A stretch of 64,000 nt of DNA from Candidatus Vondammii sp. HM_W22 (GCF_022530855.2 NZ_CP099567.1:2604001-2668000); one strand, 5' to 3'; shown: positions 17,373-26,876, numbered from the stretch's first letter. Numbers and translations: made by a program. Notes: generated by a model from the letters alone, not told the origin.

Positions 17373-18279
17373 CTGCCTGGCGTTACTGAAAACCATATCC
17401 AACGATTCAATTGACCTGATAGCCACCGACCCTCCCTACTACAAGGTGAGAACTGATAGCTGGGACAGACAATGGAAGAACAAAGGGGAATTTTCCCACT
17501 GGCTGGATCAGGTTCTGGCGGAATATCAGCGAGTGCTGAAACCCACTGGTAGCCTCTATATATTCTGTGGGCCGTATCTCGCCTCCGAGACTGAGATATT
17601 GGTGGACACACATTTCCGGGTGCTGAACCATATCGTTTGGCGGAAGCCCCGCGGGCGGCATCTGGGACTCAACAAGGAATCTCTAACGAAGTATTGTTCC
17701 CAAACCGAGCGCATCATATTTGCGGAAAGCCGGAAGCGACAACCATTTCACTACGAACCAATTCGTAGCCATCTGGTCGATACCCTCAAAGAAGCAGGGA
17801 TTACGAATAAACAGATAAATTTGGCTACAGATACACAAATGAGTGGTCACTGGACTAGCCGGTCACAGTTCAGCCTCCCCGCTGAAAAGCACTATGATAC
17901 TCTCAGGCGAATTGCCCCTAAACTGAAGCCCTGACGGCAACTACGCTCCGAATATATGGCAATCAGGGTAGGACCTCGCCGGAGGGGCCGTTTCTTCGCC
18001 GTTACCAAGCATGTACTGTTCACTGATGTGTGGGATTTTCCATCTGTTCAGTCTTACCCGGGCAAGCACCCTTGTGAGAAGCCGGTAGCTCTAATGCGCC
18101 ACATAGTAGAGACCAGCAGTAAACCCGGCGCATTGGTGCTCGACGGTTTTGCAGGTAGCGCAACCACTGCCATTGCAGCTCACCAATTAGACCGCAAGTT
18201 TATCGGTAGTGAGATGAGCGAGACTGAATTTAACCATGCCGTGGATCGGCTGACTGAATGTTTGACTAGCAGGCTTTAA
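17332..18279 (+). pseudogene. Phage DNA methyltransferase (N6/N4 family), frameshifted
   Basis: The first frame (ATG 17332, 200 codons) carries the catalytic motif IV in LIATDPPYYKVRTDSWDRQW (DPPY) followed by a VLKPTGSLYIFCG segment. After a shift near 17930 the second frame (17956-18279) has YPGKHPCEKPVALM and VLDGFAGSATTAIAAHQLDR (the SAM-binding FxGxG motif I). This order (catalytic motif before SAM motif) is that of the beta class. Two compensating changes lie between 17930 and 17990. Overlap with com suggests the pair was translationally coupled, as in Mu com-mom. Confidence 0.82.
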
Positions 18280-18351
18280 AACCACTTTGAGATAAAATAA
18301 TGCTTATCGCTAATTGACTGGGGGTCTATCGCAAAATGAACGGCGCGCTAC

Positions 18352-18410
18352 AATTGAGTTCGAAGAATGCTTGGCGGTATATATTTAACCACAGAAAACT
18401 TTACAGGCTC
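18352..18410 (+). mobile_element. IS256-family (group 1) 3' end scrap
   Basis: The stretch matches the transposase end (IEFEE.LA.YI, then TAA) and terminal repeat of the copies at 5871 and 53613; the repeat is reduced by about 12 bp. It directly joins an IS630 fragment. The 70 bp before it, after the methyltransferase, show no gene. Confidence 0.7.
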
Positions 18411-18518
18411 CGGCTCTGCGCTCTGGACTCGACGCTCCATTGCTCAGCTTACCAAGCAGTTTTGGGGAATTAACATCCCTGTGCGGACTATGGGCGATTA
18501 CCTTAAGCACTCTTCCAA
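18411..18518 (+). pseudogene. IS630-family transposase, N-terminal scrap
   Basis: Reads ALWTRRSIAQLTKQFWGINI then PVRTMGDYLKHS, the second helix-turn-helix of IS630-family transposases. Joined to an ISL3 remnant on the right. C-terminal pieces of the same type lie at 20106-20390 and 21790-22050. Confidence 0.7.
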
Positions 18519-19346
18519 AACAACAGCGTTCAATATTCCCCACAGATGATTCTTGATTGTTCCTGGCACCTTCTTGATTGGCTCCAGGCCACTGCGCACT
18601 GCCCATGACAACCACCGCTCCCAGCCTTTCCTTGCTCATGTCTTGAGAGTGACATGGCAAACTCTTTGATCCTCCAGGCACGGGCAGTCTTCAGCGTGCT
18701 GTCACGTAGCACCTTAACCGCAATTTCTGTCTGCGCGTCATATTCTCCGGGTTGGAGAGCCAGTCATACTGGCTGACTTTAAGGGTCCTCATAGCCTTCA
18801 GCGCTTTGTGCTCTTGGCAGCGTGTACCTTGTCTACTGCTTCACCGAGATACTTGGCGACATGGAGTTTATTAAAGGCAATCTTCTCTTCAACCCTAGGC
18901 AAGCTTTTCAGTGTGGCATTGATAAAGGCTGGCCACATATCCATGGAGACACTTTCTACCGTTTTTCGCTGCTACTCTGTCAGACTTTCGTACCATGCTT
19001 TGAGCGTCGCCTTTTTGCGGCGACTGCCCACGTGTGGCACTGTACCTGCGTCCTAGTCTGATAAGACTGTTACATAATCGTGGCGTTTCTTGAAGGCAGT
19101 CTCATCAACAGCAATACGTGTTGGGCTGATTTTTTTCTACGTGCCAGTCCCCGCTTAACCGCTCGCTGCATAATTCCATCAATGGCATTCCAACTCAGCC
19201 CCATCAATCGGGAGACTGCCGAGATGGACGCCTCTTTCAACCAGTCGATCACCAGCGCCTCAAACATTGCAGTAAACCCAGAGCCCAGTTTTGCCCAGGA
19301 AACTGACACGGTGACCACCCCATGTTCTTCATTGGGCAAAGCTTGC
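18519..19346 (-). pseudogene. ISL3-family transposase remnant, copy 1
   Basis: Minus-strand pieces in several frames: MFEALVIDWLKEASISAVSR then LMGLSWNAIDGIMQRAVKRG (19070-19330), then a segment around 18700-19000 matching the Asp-rich catalytic centre, and LKTARAWRIKEFAMSLSRHE and a TIKNHLWGILNAVV end near 18540-18720. At least three frameshifts. The zinc-finger N-terminus is missing. A second, better copy lies on the plus strand at 46886-47591. Confidence 0.75.
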
Positions 19347-20086
19347 TGGGTATACATCTGGGTAGACGGCATCTACAGTGGCCTGAGATCTGAACAGGTA
19401 AAACTCTGCGCATTGGTTATTATTGGTGTCAATGAACGGAGTGAGAAGCATTTTCCGGTGATAAAAGATGGTGACTGGGAGTCTGCGCAGAGCTGGCATG
19501 AAGTCCTGCTGAAGTTGAAATCACGTGGAATGAACATGGCTATCGGTGATGGTGCCATGGGCTTTTCGGGCCGCGCCTTGGAGGAGATCTACCCGGAAAC
19601 CCGTCAGTAACGCTGCTGGATGCACAAAACGGGTCATGTGCTCAATACCTTGCCAAAGTCATTACAACCAAAAGCCAAGCAGGCGTTGCACGATATCTGG
19701 CAAGCGGATGCCCGGGATAATGCCGAGAAAGCCTTGGAGCTGTTTGTGAAGGCGTACGAGCCAAAATATCTGAAAGCCACACTCTGCCTGCAAAAAGATC
19801 GGGAAGAATTGTTGGCCTTCTATGATTTTCCTGCTCAGCACTGGCAAGGCCTCAGGACGACAATCCTATTGAATCGACGTTTGCCCACCACCCGTCACCG
19901 CACGAAGCGCTTCAAGGGCTGTTTATCCAGAGATGGTATGCTGCATATGCTCTGTTCAATCTCAGCCAATGTGCTGAGAAAAACTGGCGCAAACTGCGTG
20001 GTTTTAATTATTTCGCCAAGGTAGTAAAAGGGGTGCCATTTAAAGGTGGCGTCGAGATAGATAAATCAAACCGGATCGCCGCTTGA
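19347..20086 (+). pseudogene. IS256-family transposase (group 2) fragment
   Basis: Starts mid-gene with WVYIWVDGIYSGLRSEQVKL, then KLKSRGMNMAIGDGAMGFSG and YPETRQ followed by a TAA where other copies have CAG/CAA (Gln) before RCWMHKT. The rest (LQPKAKQALHDIWQADARDN, FYDFPAQHWQGLRT) has a further shift and small deletion at about 19855. The 5' third is absent. Homologous to 28714-29492 and 30841-32209. Confidence 0.8.
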
Positions 20087-20105
20087 GAAATGACTGATAC
20101 ATCAC

Positions 20106-20390
20106 TTTTGGCAATAACTCGTGCATCACGCCAAGGAGGTGGAGCGCTGGTTATCTAACCGGACCGTAAAACGCTATCTGGAAGTCTTTTTCTTGCCTGC
20201 CTATTCACCGGAACTGAACCCTGACGAGTATTTGAATTGCGATCTGAAAAGCATGCTTCATAGCGGAGAGGCGATTCGTTCCCTGAACGATCTAAAAAAG
20301 AGAGCACGATCCTGTATGCGAACCTTGCAAAAGAAGCCTGAACGAGTGAAAAGTTATTTCAATACGGCACACATTAAAGCGCGCTGCCTA
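20106..20390 (+). pseudogene. IS630-family transposase, C-terminal fragment 1
   Basis: Reads VHHAKEVERWLSN, then YLEVFFLPAYSPELNPDEYL and NCDLK: the end of the IS630 DDE domain with the final Glu (YSPELNPDE). The upstream catalytic residues are absent. Its 3' end runs into the stop of the flagellar-rod-like remnant on the opposite strand. Confidence 0.8.
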
Positions 20391-20613
20391 GTAAGAGTAT
20401 TTGGCCTTCTTAATATCAAGCAGTGAGTCCAGCATCTGATCGGCTGCTTTTAGGGCTTTAACCGATATGTTCACCTGCTGGATGTTTTGGTGCAGTTCCA
20501 CCATGGCACGCACCAAGTCTTTAGTGGGGAACCTAGCAGGAGTGAGGGTGTTCGCACTGGTGATCTCCGCTGATGCCCTTGAGGACTATGCTGTTGATAG
20601 AGTTGATTGCCAT
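20388..20613 (-). pseudogene. Small flagellar rod-like protein remnant
   Basis: Minus strand from ATG 20611-20613: MAINSINSI, then after a one-base shift SSRASAEITSANTLTPARFP, KDLVRAMVELHQNIQQVNIS and VKALKAADQMLDSLLDIKKA. The end fits the C-terminal helix of flagellar basal-body rod proteins (pattern DLA..MV......YEANVK....ADEMLG.LLDIK). The protein would be only about 75 residues, so it may belong to a group of short rod-like proteins or be an internally deleted gene. No other flagellar gene is in the window. Confidence 0.45.
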
Positions 20614-20775
20614 GGCCACTGTACGTTTATTTCTACACTTGGTAATGAGCATATGCATTATTTATGCATAACGCCAAGGTCGAGGTGTCAAAAATGCCAT
20701 ATTCGGCAACTTTTTGATATTATGTTGTTTTACCCACGTGAATATTACTTTTTCTCATAATCATAAGGAAGATAG

Positions 20776-21483
20776 ATGTCGTTTTCTACAAATGTGTTTG
20801 GCGTTGCGGTGCTTATGAGTGTTGTTTTTCATGCTCATTCTGCGGAGTTCTCAACGGTAGATCAACGTTTCAGCTATGCGCTAGGATTTCAGTTTGCGCA
20901 GCAGCTGAGGTCCCAAGGGATCAAGGTTGAGGGTGCCAGCTTTGCGGCAGCTCTTGACGATGTGTTGCAGGGGAATGAACTCCAGTTGACCATTGATGAG
21001 ATGCGGGAAGCGGTAAAAGCGGGTCAAGGGATACTGATCAAGGCAAAAAAGGAGCAGGCACAGCGCGCCTTGGAAATGGGAGAAGAATTCCTTGCTGAGA
21101 ACAAAGCCCGGGAAGGCGTGGTGACTCTCCCAAGCGGACTTCAGTATCTGGTTTTGAAAGAGGGTACGGGCGAAACACCTGCTGAGGATGCCTCAGTGAC
21201 CGTGCATTACAGAGGAACTCTGATTAATGGCAAAGAGTTCGACAGCTCCTACGGCCGTGGTGAACCTTCCACTTTCTCTCTTGGCGGTGTGATTCCTGGA
21301 TTCAAAGCGGCGATCAGCCAGATGAAGAGTGGCGCTAGGTGGCAGGTCTTCATTCCTTCTAAAATGGCTTATGGTGAAATTGGTGCACCGGGATCAATCG
21401 GCCCCAATGAGACGCTGATATTTGAAATCGAGCTGGTCTCTTTTGAGGCAAAGAAAGTGAGTAATACTGAGAAGGCAGAGTAA
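20776..21483 (+). CDS. FKBP-type peptidyl-prolyl isomerase (Mip/FkpA-like)
   Basis: 235 residues. Signal peptide (MSFSTNVFGVAVLMSVVFHA, cleavage after HSA), an N-terminal dimerisation domain (RFSYALGFQFAQQLRSQGIK...), a long alpha helix rich in Lys/Glu (residues 85-115) and a C-terminal FKBP domain: LPSGLQYLVLKEGTG, VTVHYRGTLINGKEFDSSYG, VIPGFKAAISQMKSG, KMAYGEIGAPGSIGPNETLI. Acts in the periplasm as isomerase/chaperone. The 160 bp before it hold no gene except its probable promoter region. Intact; followed by a candidate terminator. Confidence 0.93.
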   Translation: MSFSTNVFGVAVLMSVVFHAHSAEFSTVDQRFSYALGFQFAQQLRSQGIKVEGASFAAALDDVLQGNELQLTIDEMREAVKAGQGILIKAKKEQAQRALEMGEEFLAENKAREGVVTLPSGLQYLVLKEGTGETPAEDASVTVHYRGTLINGKEFDSSYGRGEPSTFSLGGVIPGFKAAISQMKSGARWQVFIPSKMAYGEIGAPGSIGPNETLIFEIELVSFEAKKVSNTEKAE

Positions 21484-21502
21484 TTTTCTGCTTCGAAGTT
21501 GA

Positions 21503-21541
21503 TGAAAGCACCACCCTTTTTGGAAGAGGATGGTGTTTTAT
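21503..21541 (+). terminator. Probable Rho-independent terminator of the FKBP gene
   Basis: AAAGCACCACC pairs with GGATGGTGTTTT (one bulge) around a loop of about 12 bases, 20 bp after the stop codon, and the right arm ends in TTTTA. The 250 bp after it, up to 21790, show no gene I can recognise. Confidence 0.55.
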
Positions 21542-21789
21542 AGCCCTCGCAGGTAGTCCGGGCGTATGCCCACATATGGCTGTCCAAGGCGCCAAGCGGA
21601 TTGTTGCCAGCAATTGCTCCCGGTCTTGAGGCAGATTGCCTGCCGGTACCAGAGCGTTGGATGCGTGGTTTGAACGGAAAATCACCGGGTGTGGCGGTTT
21701 CGATACCTGATATCAACCGTTCTTGCATCCAAAGGATAGCTAATCGTCCCTGAATTTATTTATAATAATTATGGTAAATATGAATTAAT

Positions 21790-22050
21790 AAGCTATTGAA
21801 GCGCTGGTTATCTAACCGGATCGTAAGGCGCTATCTGGAAGTCTTTTTCTTGCCTGCCTATTCACCGGAACTGAATCCTGACGAGTATCTGAATTGTGAT
21901 CTGAAAAGCATGCTTCATGGCGGAGAGGCGATTCGTTCTGTGAACGATCTGAAAAAGAGAACACGATCCTGTGCACGAACCTTGCAAAAAGAGCCTGGAC
22001 AAGTGAAAAGTTACTTCAATGCGATACACATAAAGTACGCAGCCTAGTAA
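21790..22050 (+). pseudogene. IS630-family transposase, C-terminal fragment 2
   Basis: Near-identical to the piece at 20106-20390: RWLSNRIVRRYLEVFFLPAY then SPELNPDEYLNCDLKSMLHG. The two fragments flank the flagellar remnant and the FKBP gene in the same orientation, so they could support deletion of that segment by recombination. Confidence 0.8.
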
Positions 22051-22136
22051 GTGTATTTACCCGCCGGGTTAATATCGTTTTTTTCTTCGCAGGTACCCAC
22101 CTGTTCATCATGGTAGAATCAGCAAGATCAAATTGA

Positions 22137-22295
22137 GGAGCCTCTGATCAATTCATGAATAGGTGTCTGATGGCTGAAATCTCCCGGCTCTGTGCTGAAA
22201 ATATTGGCAATAGCCCGCTATTACCGGCAATTCTCGCTTTGATCAAGAAGATTTCAACTCGTCACCCATCCGATCCAGAATTAACCAGAGGCTCC
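22137..22295. repeat. MITE-like element, copy 2 (159 bp)
   Basis: Same length and ends as the copy at 14416-14574, with about a dozen substitutions. The flanks (TTGA and TTTA) do not match exactly. Next to an IS630 fragment on one side and the GIDE pseudogene on the other. Confidence 0.8.
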
Positions 22296-22309
22296 TTTAA
22301 GATAATTAG

Positions 22310-22910
22310 TGCGCTTGTGTTAAAAACATCCAGACTGCACCCGTACCACCGATAAAGAAGAGAAGGAGGGCGCCGGGCCTTAGGTTTATATTGTCTTGCC
22401 AGTTTGAATTGCGGCAGGGTGGAGAGGAGATAGGGGTGGTGTCGTGAATTACCCTGTCCCACTCTGTAATGTCTATCTGGCCGTTTCCGCTGAGATCGAA
22501 GCATGCCAGAAGCGGGGCTTTTATCCTGTTTCCATTCTCTCAGCAGCCCTCTGGTTAACTCATTGGCTAAGTGTGTGACCCATCTCATCCAGGCTTTTGA
22601 AGTGGCCTATGGCGTAGAGTGTATCGCTGGTGTAGATACGCTCTTCGGTATAGCGGTGGCGGCCAGTTAGGCCAATGGGTGTATTGAGCAGCTTGGCCAG
22701 CCTGAAAAGCGGTCGCAGCTGGGGTATCGATCTCATGGGCTTTTTATTTGATGGGTATCGGGCGTGGCCATACCCGATGCTTCGGTCGTTAGGTGTGACT
22801 TCAGCGCCTTCCGGATTGATGATGCAGTCGCCGGTCTTGTCACGCAGCAGGAAAAGTTGATCGCTGGTATTGCTCTCTAATGGTATGCCAGTTTTTATCA
22901 CCCGTCTTTC
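22310..22910 (-). pseudogene. GIDE-domain membrane protein, frameshifted
   Basis: Minus strand. 22560-22901 carries IPLESNTSDQLFLLRDKTGD then CIINPEGAEV and GRHRYTEERIYTSDTLYAIG, which fits the GIDE/MULAN domain found in bacterial membrane proteins (TG..V..P.GAEV; YTEERI..GD.LYA.G). After a shift it goes on ANELTRGLLREWKQDKSP, and after another LLACFDLSGNGQIDITEWDR, an EF-hand-like loop (D.S.N.Q.D..EW), then a hydrophobic end (PGALLLFFIGGTGAVWMFLT). Bacterial relatives combine the same parts and sit next to lemA. Three frames, so dead. Confidence 0.7.
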
Positions 22911-23228
22911 GATTTTGTAGTGGAACTAGCTGCAGTTGGCCTTCAGCTATGCACCCAAGGCGCCAATGTTACCCTGCTCCCGGGCGCTGGAGATAGCGGC
23001 TCAGGCCCGCATTACCTGCTCCAGGGTCTCCTGCTCATACTGCATAGTACGTTTGCAGGTCTCTACCAGTTTCGGCAGCTCGTCGTGGCGCTGTTTAAGC
23101 AGAACGTCGATATTGGCCCAGGCTTTGGAGATGCCGTGTTTCAGGCTTACTAGTCCATTGCAGATCACCACAGCATAAACCAGATTAGCGATGATGATGC
23201 CAAGAATGATGAAGCTGCTGATTTCCAT
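22911..23228 (-). pseudogene. lemA: LemA-family protein, truncated
   Basis: Starts at ATG 23226-23228 with one membrane helix (FIILGIIIANLVYAVVICNG) followed by SLKHGISKAWANIDVLLKQR and HDELPKLVETCKRTMQYEQE, the LemA core. After VMRA comes TGA where an Arg codon (CGA) is expected, then AAISSAREQGNIGALGA in the same frame, another stop, and an abrupt join to the GIDE gene. About half of the usual 180-190 residues is missing. lemA and a GIDE-domain gene side by side is a known arrangement. Confidence 0.8.
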
Positions 23229-23327
23229 GTCCTTTATCCGTTAGACTCTAGTATCTATGCTGACCAATTATCATTAGGTGAGCATTAGTATATCATTCTG
23301 GTTCCCATAAGCAGGAAGGAGCTCTCA

Positions 23328-23873
23328 ATGTCTGACATTCGTCCTTTTGTCGGTAAATCGCCAATTATCGCCCGGGATGCCTGGATCGATCCAAGCGCGG
23401 TGATTATCGGTGACGTGGAGGTCGGTATGCAATCTTCTGTCTGGCCTCTGTGCGTGGTGCGTGGTGATATTCAGTCCATCCAGATTGGCGAACGGAGCAA
23501 TATACAGGATGGCAGTGTGCTTCATGTAACCCATGACAGCAGTTTCAATCCTGATGGTTTTCCTTTGATCATCGGTGATGATGTTACTGTCGGGCACAAG
23601 GTGATGCTCCATGGTTGTGAGATTGGACACCACTGCCTGATTGGCATGGGGTCCGTGGTGATGGATGGTGCCGTGCTTGAGCCTTATCTTATTCTGGCTG
23701 CCGGGAGCTTGGTACCGGGAGGTAAGGTACTGGAGGAGAGGCATCTCTGGCGAGGCTCTCCTGCGCGGAAGGTTCGGGCGTTGACAGAGGAGGAGCTGGC
23801 GTATCTGGATTATGTGGCCGGCAACTATGTGCAACTGGCTGAGCAGTACTCTAAAGGAAAGCAAGAGAAATAA
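23328..23873 (+). CDS. yrdA: Gamma-carbonic-anhydrase-like protein (YrdA family)
   Basis: 181 residues, left-handed beta-helix built of hexapeptide repeats. The metal-site His residues of the gamma class are present: NIQDGSVLHVTHD (first His) and TVGHKVMLHGCEIGHHCLIG (two more), with RGDIQSIQIGERSNIQD before them. Activity in YrdA homologues is often absent or unproven, so a carbonic anhydrase role is possible only. Strong ribosome site AGGAGCT before ATG 23328. Stop overlaps the yihY start (TAATG). Confidence 0.9.
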   Translation: MSDIRPFVGKSPIIARDAWIDPSAVIIGDVEVGMQSSVWPLCVVRGDIQSIQIGERSNIQDGSVLHVTHDSSFNPDGFPLIIGDDVTVGHKVMLHGCEIGHHCLIGMGSVVMDGAVLEPYLILAAGSLVPGGKVLEERHLWRGSPARKVRALTEEELAYLDYVAGNYVQLAEQYSKGKQEK

Positions 23874-24748
23874 TGAAGAGCGCCGGAACTAACTACAAGC
23901 GGGTTATCCGCCACCCTTTTCTCTTTTTATGGCAGGTGATAAGCCGCTTCAGGGAAAATCAGGGATTGCTGCTATCAGGGGCCATCGCCTACTATACCCT
24001 GCTTTCGATAATTCCTCTCATCACCCTTATTTTGCTGGTTCTTTCTCAGTTTGTGGACCAGGCGGTATTGCTCGAAACCCTGAGGCAGCAGGTCGAATTA
24101 TTGATTCCTGCCCAATCTCAGGTACTGGTGGAACAGATAGACTTGCTGCTCTCTCAGAGAGATCTGGTGGGTTGGCTGATGGTGGGGGTTTTGCTCTTTT
24201 TTAGCTCCATGGCGTTCACGGTACTGGAAAATGCCATGTCATTGATCTTTTTTCACCGTGTTGCTGTTCGGTGCCGACATTTTCTTATTTCTGCCATTCT
24301 TCCCTATCTCTATATTCTTGCACTGGGCATAGGTTTTTTGATCATGACATTGATCTCCGGTATGTTTGCGGCGGTTGAGGAGAGGGAGGTGTTGCTGTTT
24401 GGGGTGAGTTGGTCTTTTGGCGGCGCCTCTGGAAGCCTGCTCTATCTTCTCGGGTTTGTTGGCCAGATTCTGATGCTGACGTCATTCTACTTTGTTATGC
24501 CGGTGGGCAAGCTCTCTCTACGGCACGCTCTGGTTGGTGGGGTGACGGCGGCTGTACTTTGGGAGATTATGCGGCACTTTCTGGTCTGGTACTTCTCCAC
24601 GCTCTCTTTTGTCGGCGTGGTCTATGGTTCGCTGGCCACTGCTATTATTGTGCTTATCAGTCTGGAAGTGGCTGGGATGATTCTGCTGTTTGGCGCCCAG
24701 GTGATTGCCGAGTATGAGCGGTTTGGCGATCTTGACCGGGATGGCTAA
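23873..24748 (+). CDS. YihY/BrkB-family inner-membrane protein
   Basis: 291 residues with about six hydrophobic segments (for example LLSGAIAYYTLLSIIPLITL, GWLMVGVLLFFSSMAFTVLE, YGSLATAIIVLISLEVAGMI). AIAYYTLLSIIPL is the family mark. Function is unknown; older 'ribonuclease BN' labels are not supported. Its start overlaps the yrdA stop, so both are one transcript. Intact. Directly followed by an IS5 remnant. Confidence 0.88.
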   Translation: MKSAGTNYKRVIRHPFLFLWQVISRFRENQGLLLSGAIAYYTLLSIIPLITLILLVLSQFVDQAVLLETLRQQVELLIPAQSQVLVEQIDLLLSQRDLVGWLMVGVLLFFSSMAFTVLENAMSLIFFHRVAVRCRHFLISAILPYLYILALGIGFLIMTLISGMFAAVEEREVLLFGVSWSFGGASGSLLYLLGFVGQILMLTSFYFVMPVGKLSLRHALVGGVTAAVLWEIMRHFLVWYFSTLSFVGVVYGSLATAIIVLISLEVAGMILLFGAQVIAEYERFGDLDRDG

Positions 24749-24749
24749 T

Positions 24750-24957
24750 TAGTCGTCCCTGAAGTGTCAGGCTGAGGATCTAGTTCTCCGCTTATTTTTG
24801 GAATAATCATTCGATTTCCCTTTAACCTTATCCAAGCACAATAAAACCAAGCCAACAACCTGGCTAAATTGCATCCTGCTGCTGCCAAAACCACATTAGC
24901 TTCATTACCATAATCAGCTTTAAGGTAGTTTCGACTTAGCCTATTGTCTGATTTTAA
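24750..24957 (-). pseudogene. IS5-family transposase, C-terminal scrap
   Basis: Minus strand LKSDNRLSRNYLKADYGNEA then NVVLAAAGCNLARLLAWFYC: the C-terminal block that follows the catalytic Glu in IS5-family transposases (LK.D.RL.RN.L....D..N). The rest is lost and the piece joins an IS1595 remnant at about 24958. Confidence 0.7.
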
Positions 24958-25350
24958 GGTGCATAATAACCGGCTCGGCGCTTCATCCATTTTTGGGTTG
25001 ACCGAGTCGCCATAAATACCTTACCGTTGCGCTTTAGCAAGCCAAATACAGGAACTTTACCGACCGCACCTCGACCTCCTTTTCCTTTGCGCCTACCACC
25101 AAAGTAACTTTCGTCTGCTTCTATTTCTTTGTCCAGCAATTCCAAATGCTCACTGTAGTCATAGATAACCTGTCTAAGTCGATGAAAGTAATATCCCGCC
25201 GTTATTTTATTGACGCCAACTAAAGAGGCATCTGTTCGTGCTGTTGTACCCGCTACAAATAATCTCGATTAATCGACTTTATTTGTACCTACTTAATCTG
25301 CTTTTTCTCACTTTGTCATCCTAAAATAATTTATCTAGGACAGCCTCTTT
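24958..25350 (-). pseudogene. IS1595-family transposase remnant, copy 1
   Basis: Minus strand ELLDKEIEADESYFGGRRKG then KGGRGAVGKVPVFGLLKRNG, the start of the ISXO2-type DDE domain (EADESYFGG). The terminal repeat (GAGGCTGTCCTAGATAAATT on the minus strand) ends at about 25348. The C-terminal half is gone. A sister copy interrupts the inositol monophosphatase-like gene at 43911-44490. Confidence 0.8.
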
Positions 25351-25538
25351 TTCATTAATACCGTGCAGATGATGACGATATGGCATCTTCATACTCGCTA
25401 CTACATCCACTTATTAAGAACTGACTCACGATTCTAGCACCTTGGCGAGAATTTTCGTTTCTGGACGGAGACTAAATTTTGGGAAATCCTCGAAATTTTC
25501 TTCAATGGGCGTTAAATTAGACAGCAGACTAAACAGGA

Positions 25539-26876
25539 ATGAGTCAAGTGGCAAAAACAGTTAATAAAAAACCGGACCCTTTCGTCAACTGGTTCCGCAG
25601 TTCATCGCCCTACATCCATGCTCACCGAGGGAAGACCATGGTGATCGGGTTTGGAGGGGAGGCTGTTGCGGATAGCCATTTCCCTAACCTGATTCACGAC
25701 ATTGCTTTGCTCCATGGCCTGGGTATCAAACTGATACTGGTGCATGGGGCACGGCCCCAGATCGAAGAGCAGCTAGGGCTGTGCAATGCTGAAATGCAAT
25801 ATATCAACGGCCTGCGTGTCACTGATGATACTGCCTTGCAGTGTGTCAAAGAGGCAGCCGGGACGGTCCGGGTGGAGATTGAAGCACTGCTCTCCATGGG
25901 TCTGGCAAATTCCCCTATGGCAGGTGCCAAGATTCGTGTCGCATCGGGTAACTTTGTTACCGCAAGGCCGATCGGCGTGATGGATGGCGCCGACTATGGC
26001 CACACCGGTCAGGTGCGGCGGATTGATACTGCGGCCATTCGGAATGTGCTGGAGGCCGGCTCCATCGCGCTTATTCCACCCCTGGGTTACTCGCCCACGG
26101 GAGAAGTCTTTAATTTGAGTGCCGCCGATGTCGCCAGCTCGATTGCTATCAGCCTGGGCGCTGACAAACTGATTACCCTGGTAGAGGGGAAAGGGCTCGC
26201 CAACGCAAAAGGACAACTCCTGACCAATGTGATACCGAAGCAGGTGGATGCCATCCTGAAGCGGAGAAAGCGTTTGCCGGAGGAACTGACGCAACAACTG
26301 CGCAGCGCAGTCAAAGCTTGCCGTAGCGGTGTCGACCGGATTCATCTGCTGGGACGACAGGTCGACGGCGTGTTGCTGAAAGAGCTGTTCATGCGTGATG
26401 GCGTCGGCACCATGCTTACGGCCGAGCCTTATGAAGAGATCCGCACCGCCCGCACAGAAGATCTCGGGGGACTGCTTGAACTGCTCGCCCCGATGGAAGA
26501 GAGCGGCATATTGGTGCGTCGCTCCAGAGAACGTCTGGAGACCGAGATCGACCAGTACACTGTGGTTGAACTGGATGGCATGATCATCGGTTGTGCCGCG
26601 CTCCTCTGTTATCCGAATGAGAAAATGGCTGAGCTAGCCTGTGTGGCCGTACACCCTGACTACCGTAATGGAGGTAGAGGTGACTTGCTGCTGTCTCACA
26701 TGGAACAGAGGGCAAGAAAAGAGGCAATGGAAAAGATGTTTGTGCTGACCACCCAGACTGCGCATTGGTTCAGAGAACGGGGATTTACGCCATTGCTAGC
26801 CAAAGCCTTGCCGATAAAACGCCAGGAACTTTACAACTTTCAGCGCAACTCAAAGGTTTTTGTGAAGACGCTGTAA
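25539..26876 (+). CDS. argA: N-acetylglutamate synthase
   Basis: First step of arginine synthesis: acetyl-CoA + glutamate. 445 residues, the bifunctional-fold ArgA: an N-terminal amino-acid-kinase-like domain (residues about 20-290; KTMVIGFGGEAV, LVHGARPQIEEQL, LADAVE-type NLSAADVASSIAISLGADKL) and a C-terminal GNAT domain (about 300-445) with the acetyl-CoA loop CVAVHPDYRNGGRGDLLLSH. Intact, monocistronic, between IS debris on both sides. Confidence 0.95.
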   Translation: MSQVAKTVNKKPDPFVNWFRSSSPYIHAHRGKTMVIGFGGEAVADSHFPNLIHDIALLHGLGIKLILVHGARPQIEEQLGLCNAEMQYINGLRVTDDTALQCVKEAAGTVRVEIEALLSMGLANSPMAGAKIRVASGNFVTARPIGVMDGADYGHTGQVRRIDTAAIRNVLEAGSIALIPPLGYSPTGEVFNLSAADVASSIAISLGADKLITLVEGKGLANAKGQLLTNVIPKQVDAILKRRKRLPEELTQQLRSAVKACRSGVDRIHLLGRQVDGVLLKELFMRDGVGTMLTAEPYEEIRTARTEDLGGLLELLAPMEESGILVRRSRERLETEIDQYTVVELDGMIIGCAALLCYPNEKMAELACVAVHPDYRNGGRGDLLLSHMEQRARKEAMEKMFVLTTQTAHWFRERGFTPLLAKALPIKRQELYNFQRNSKVFVKTL

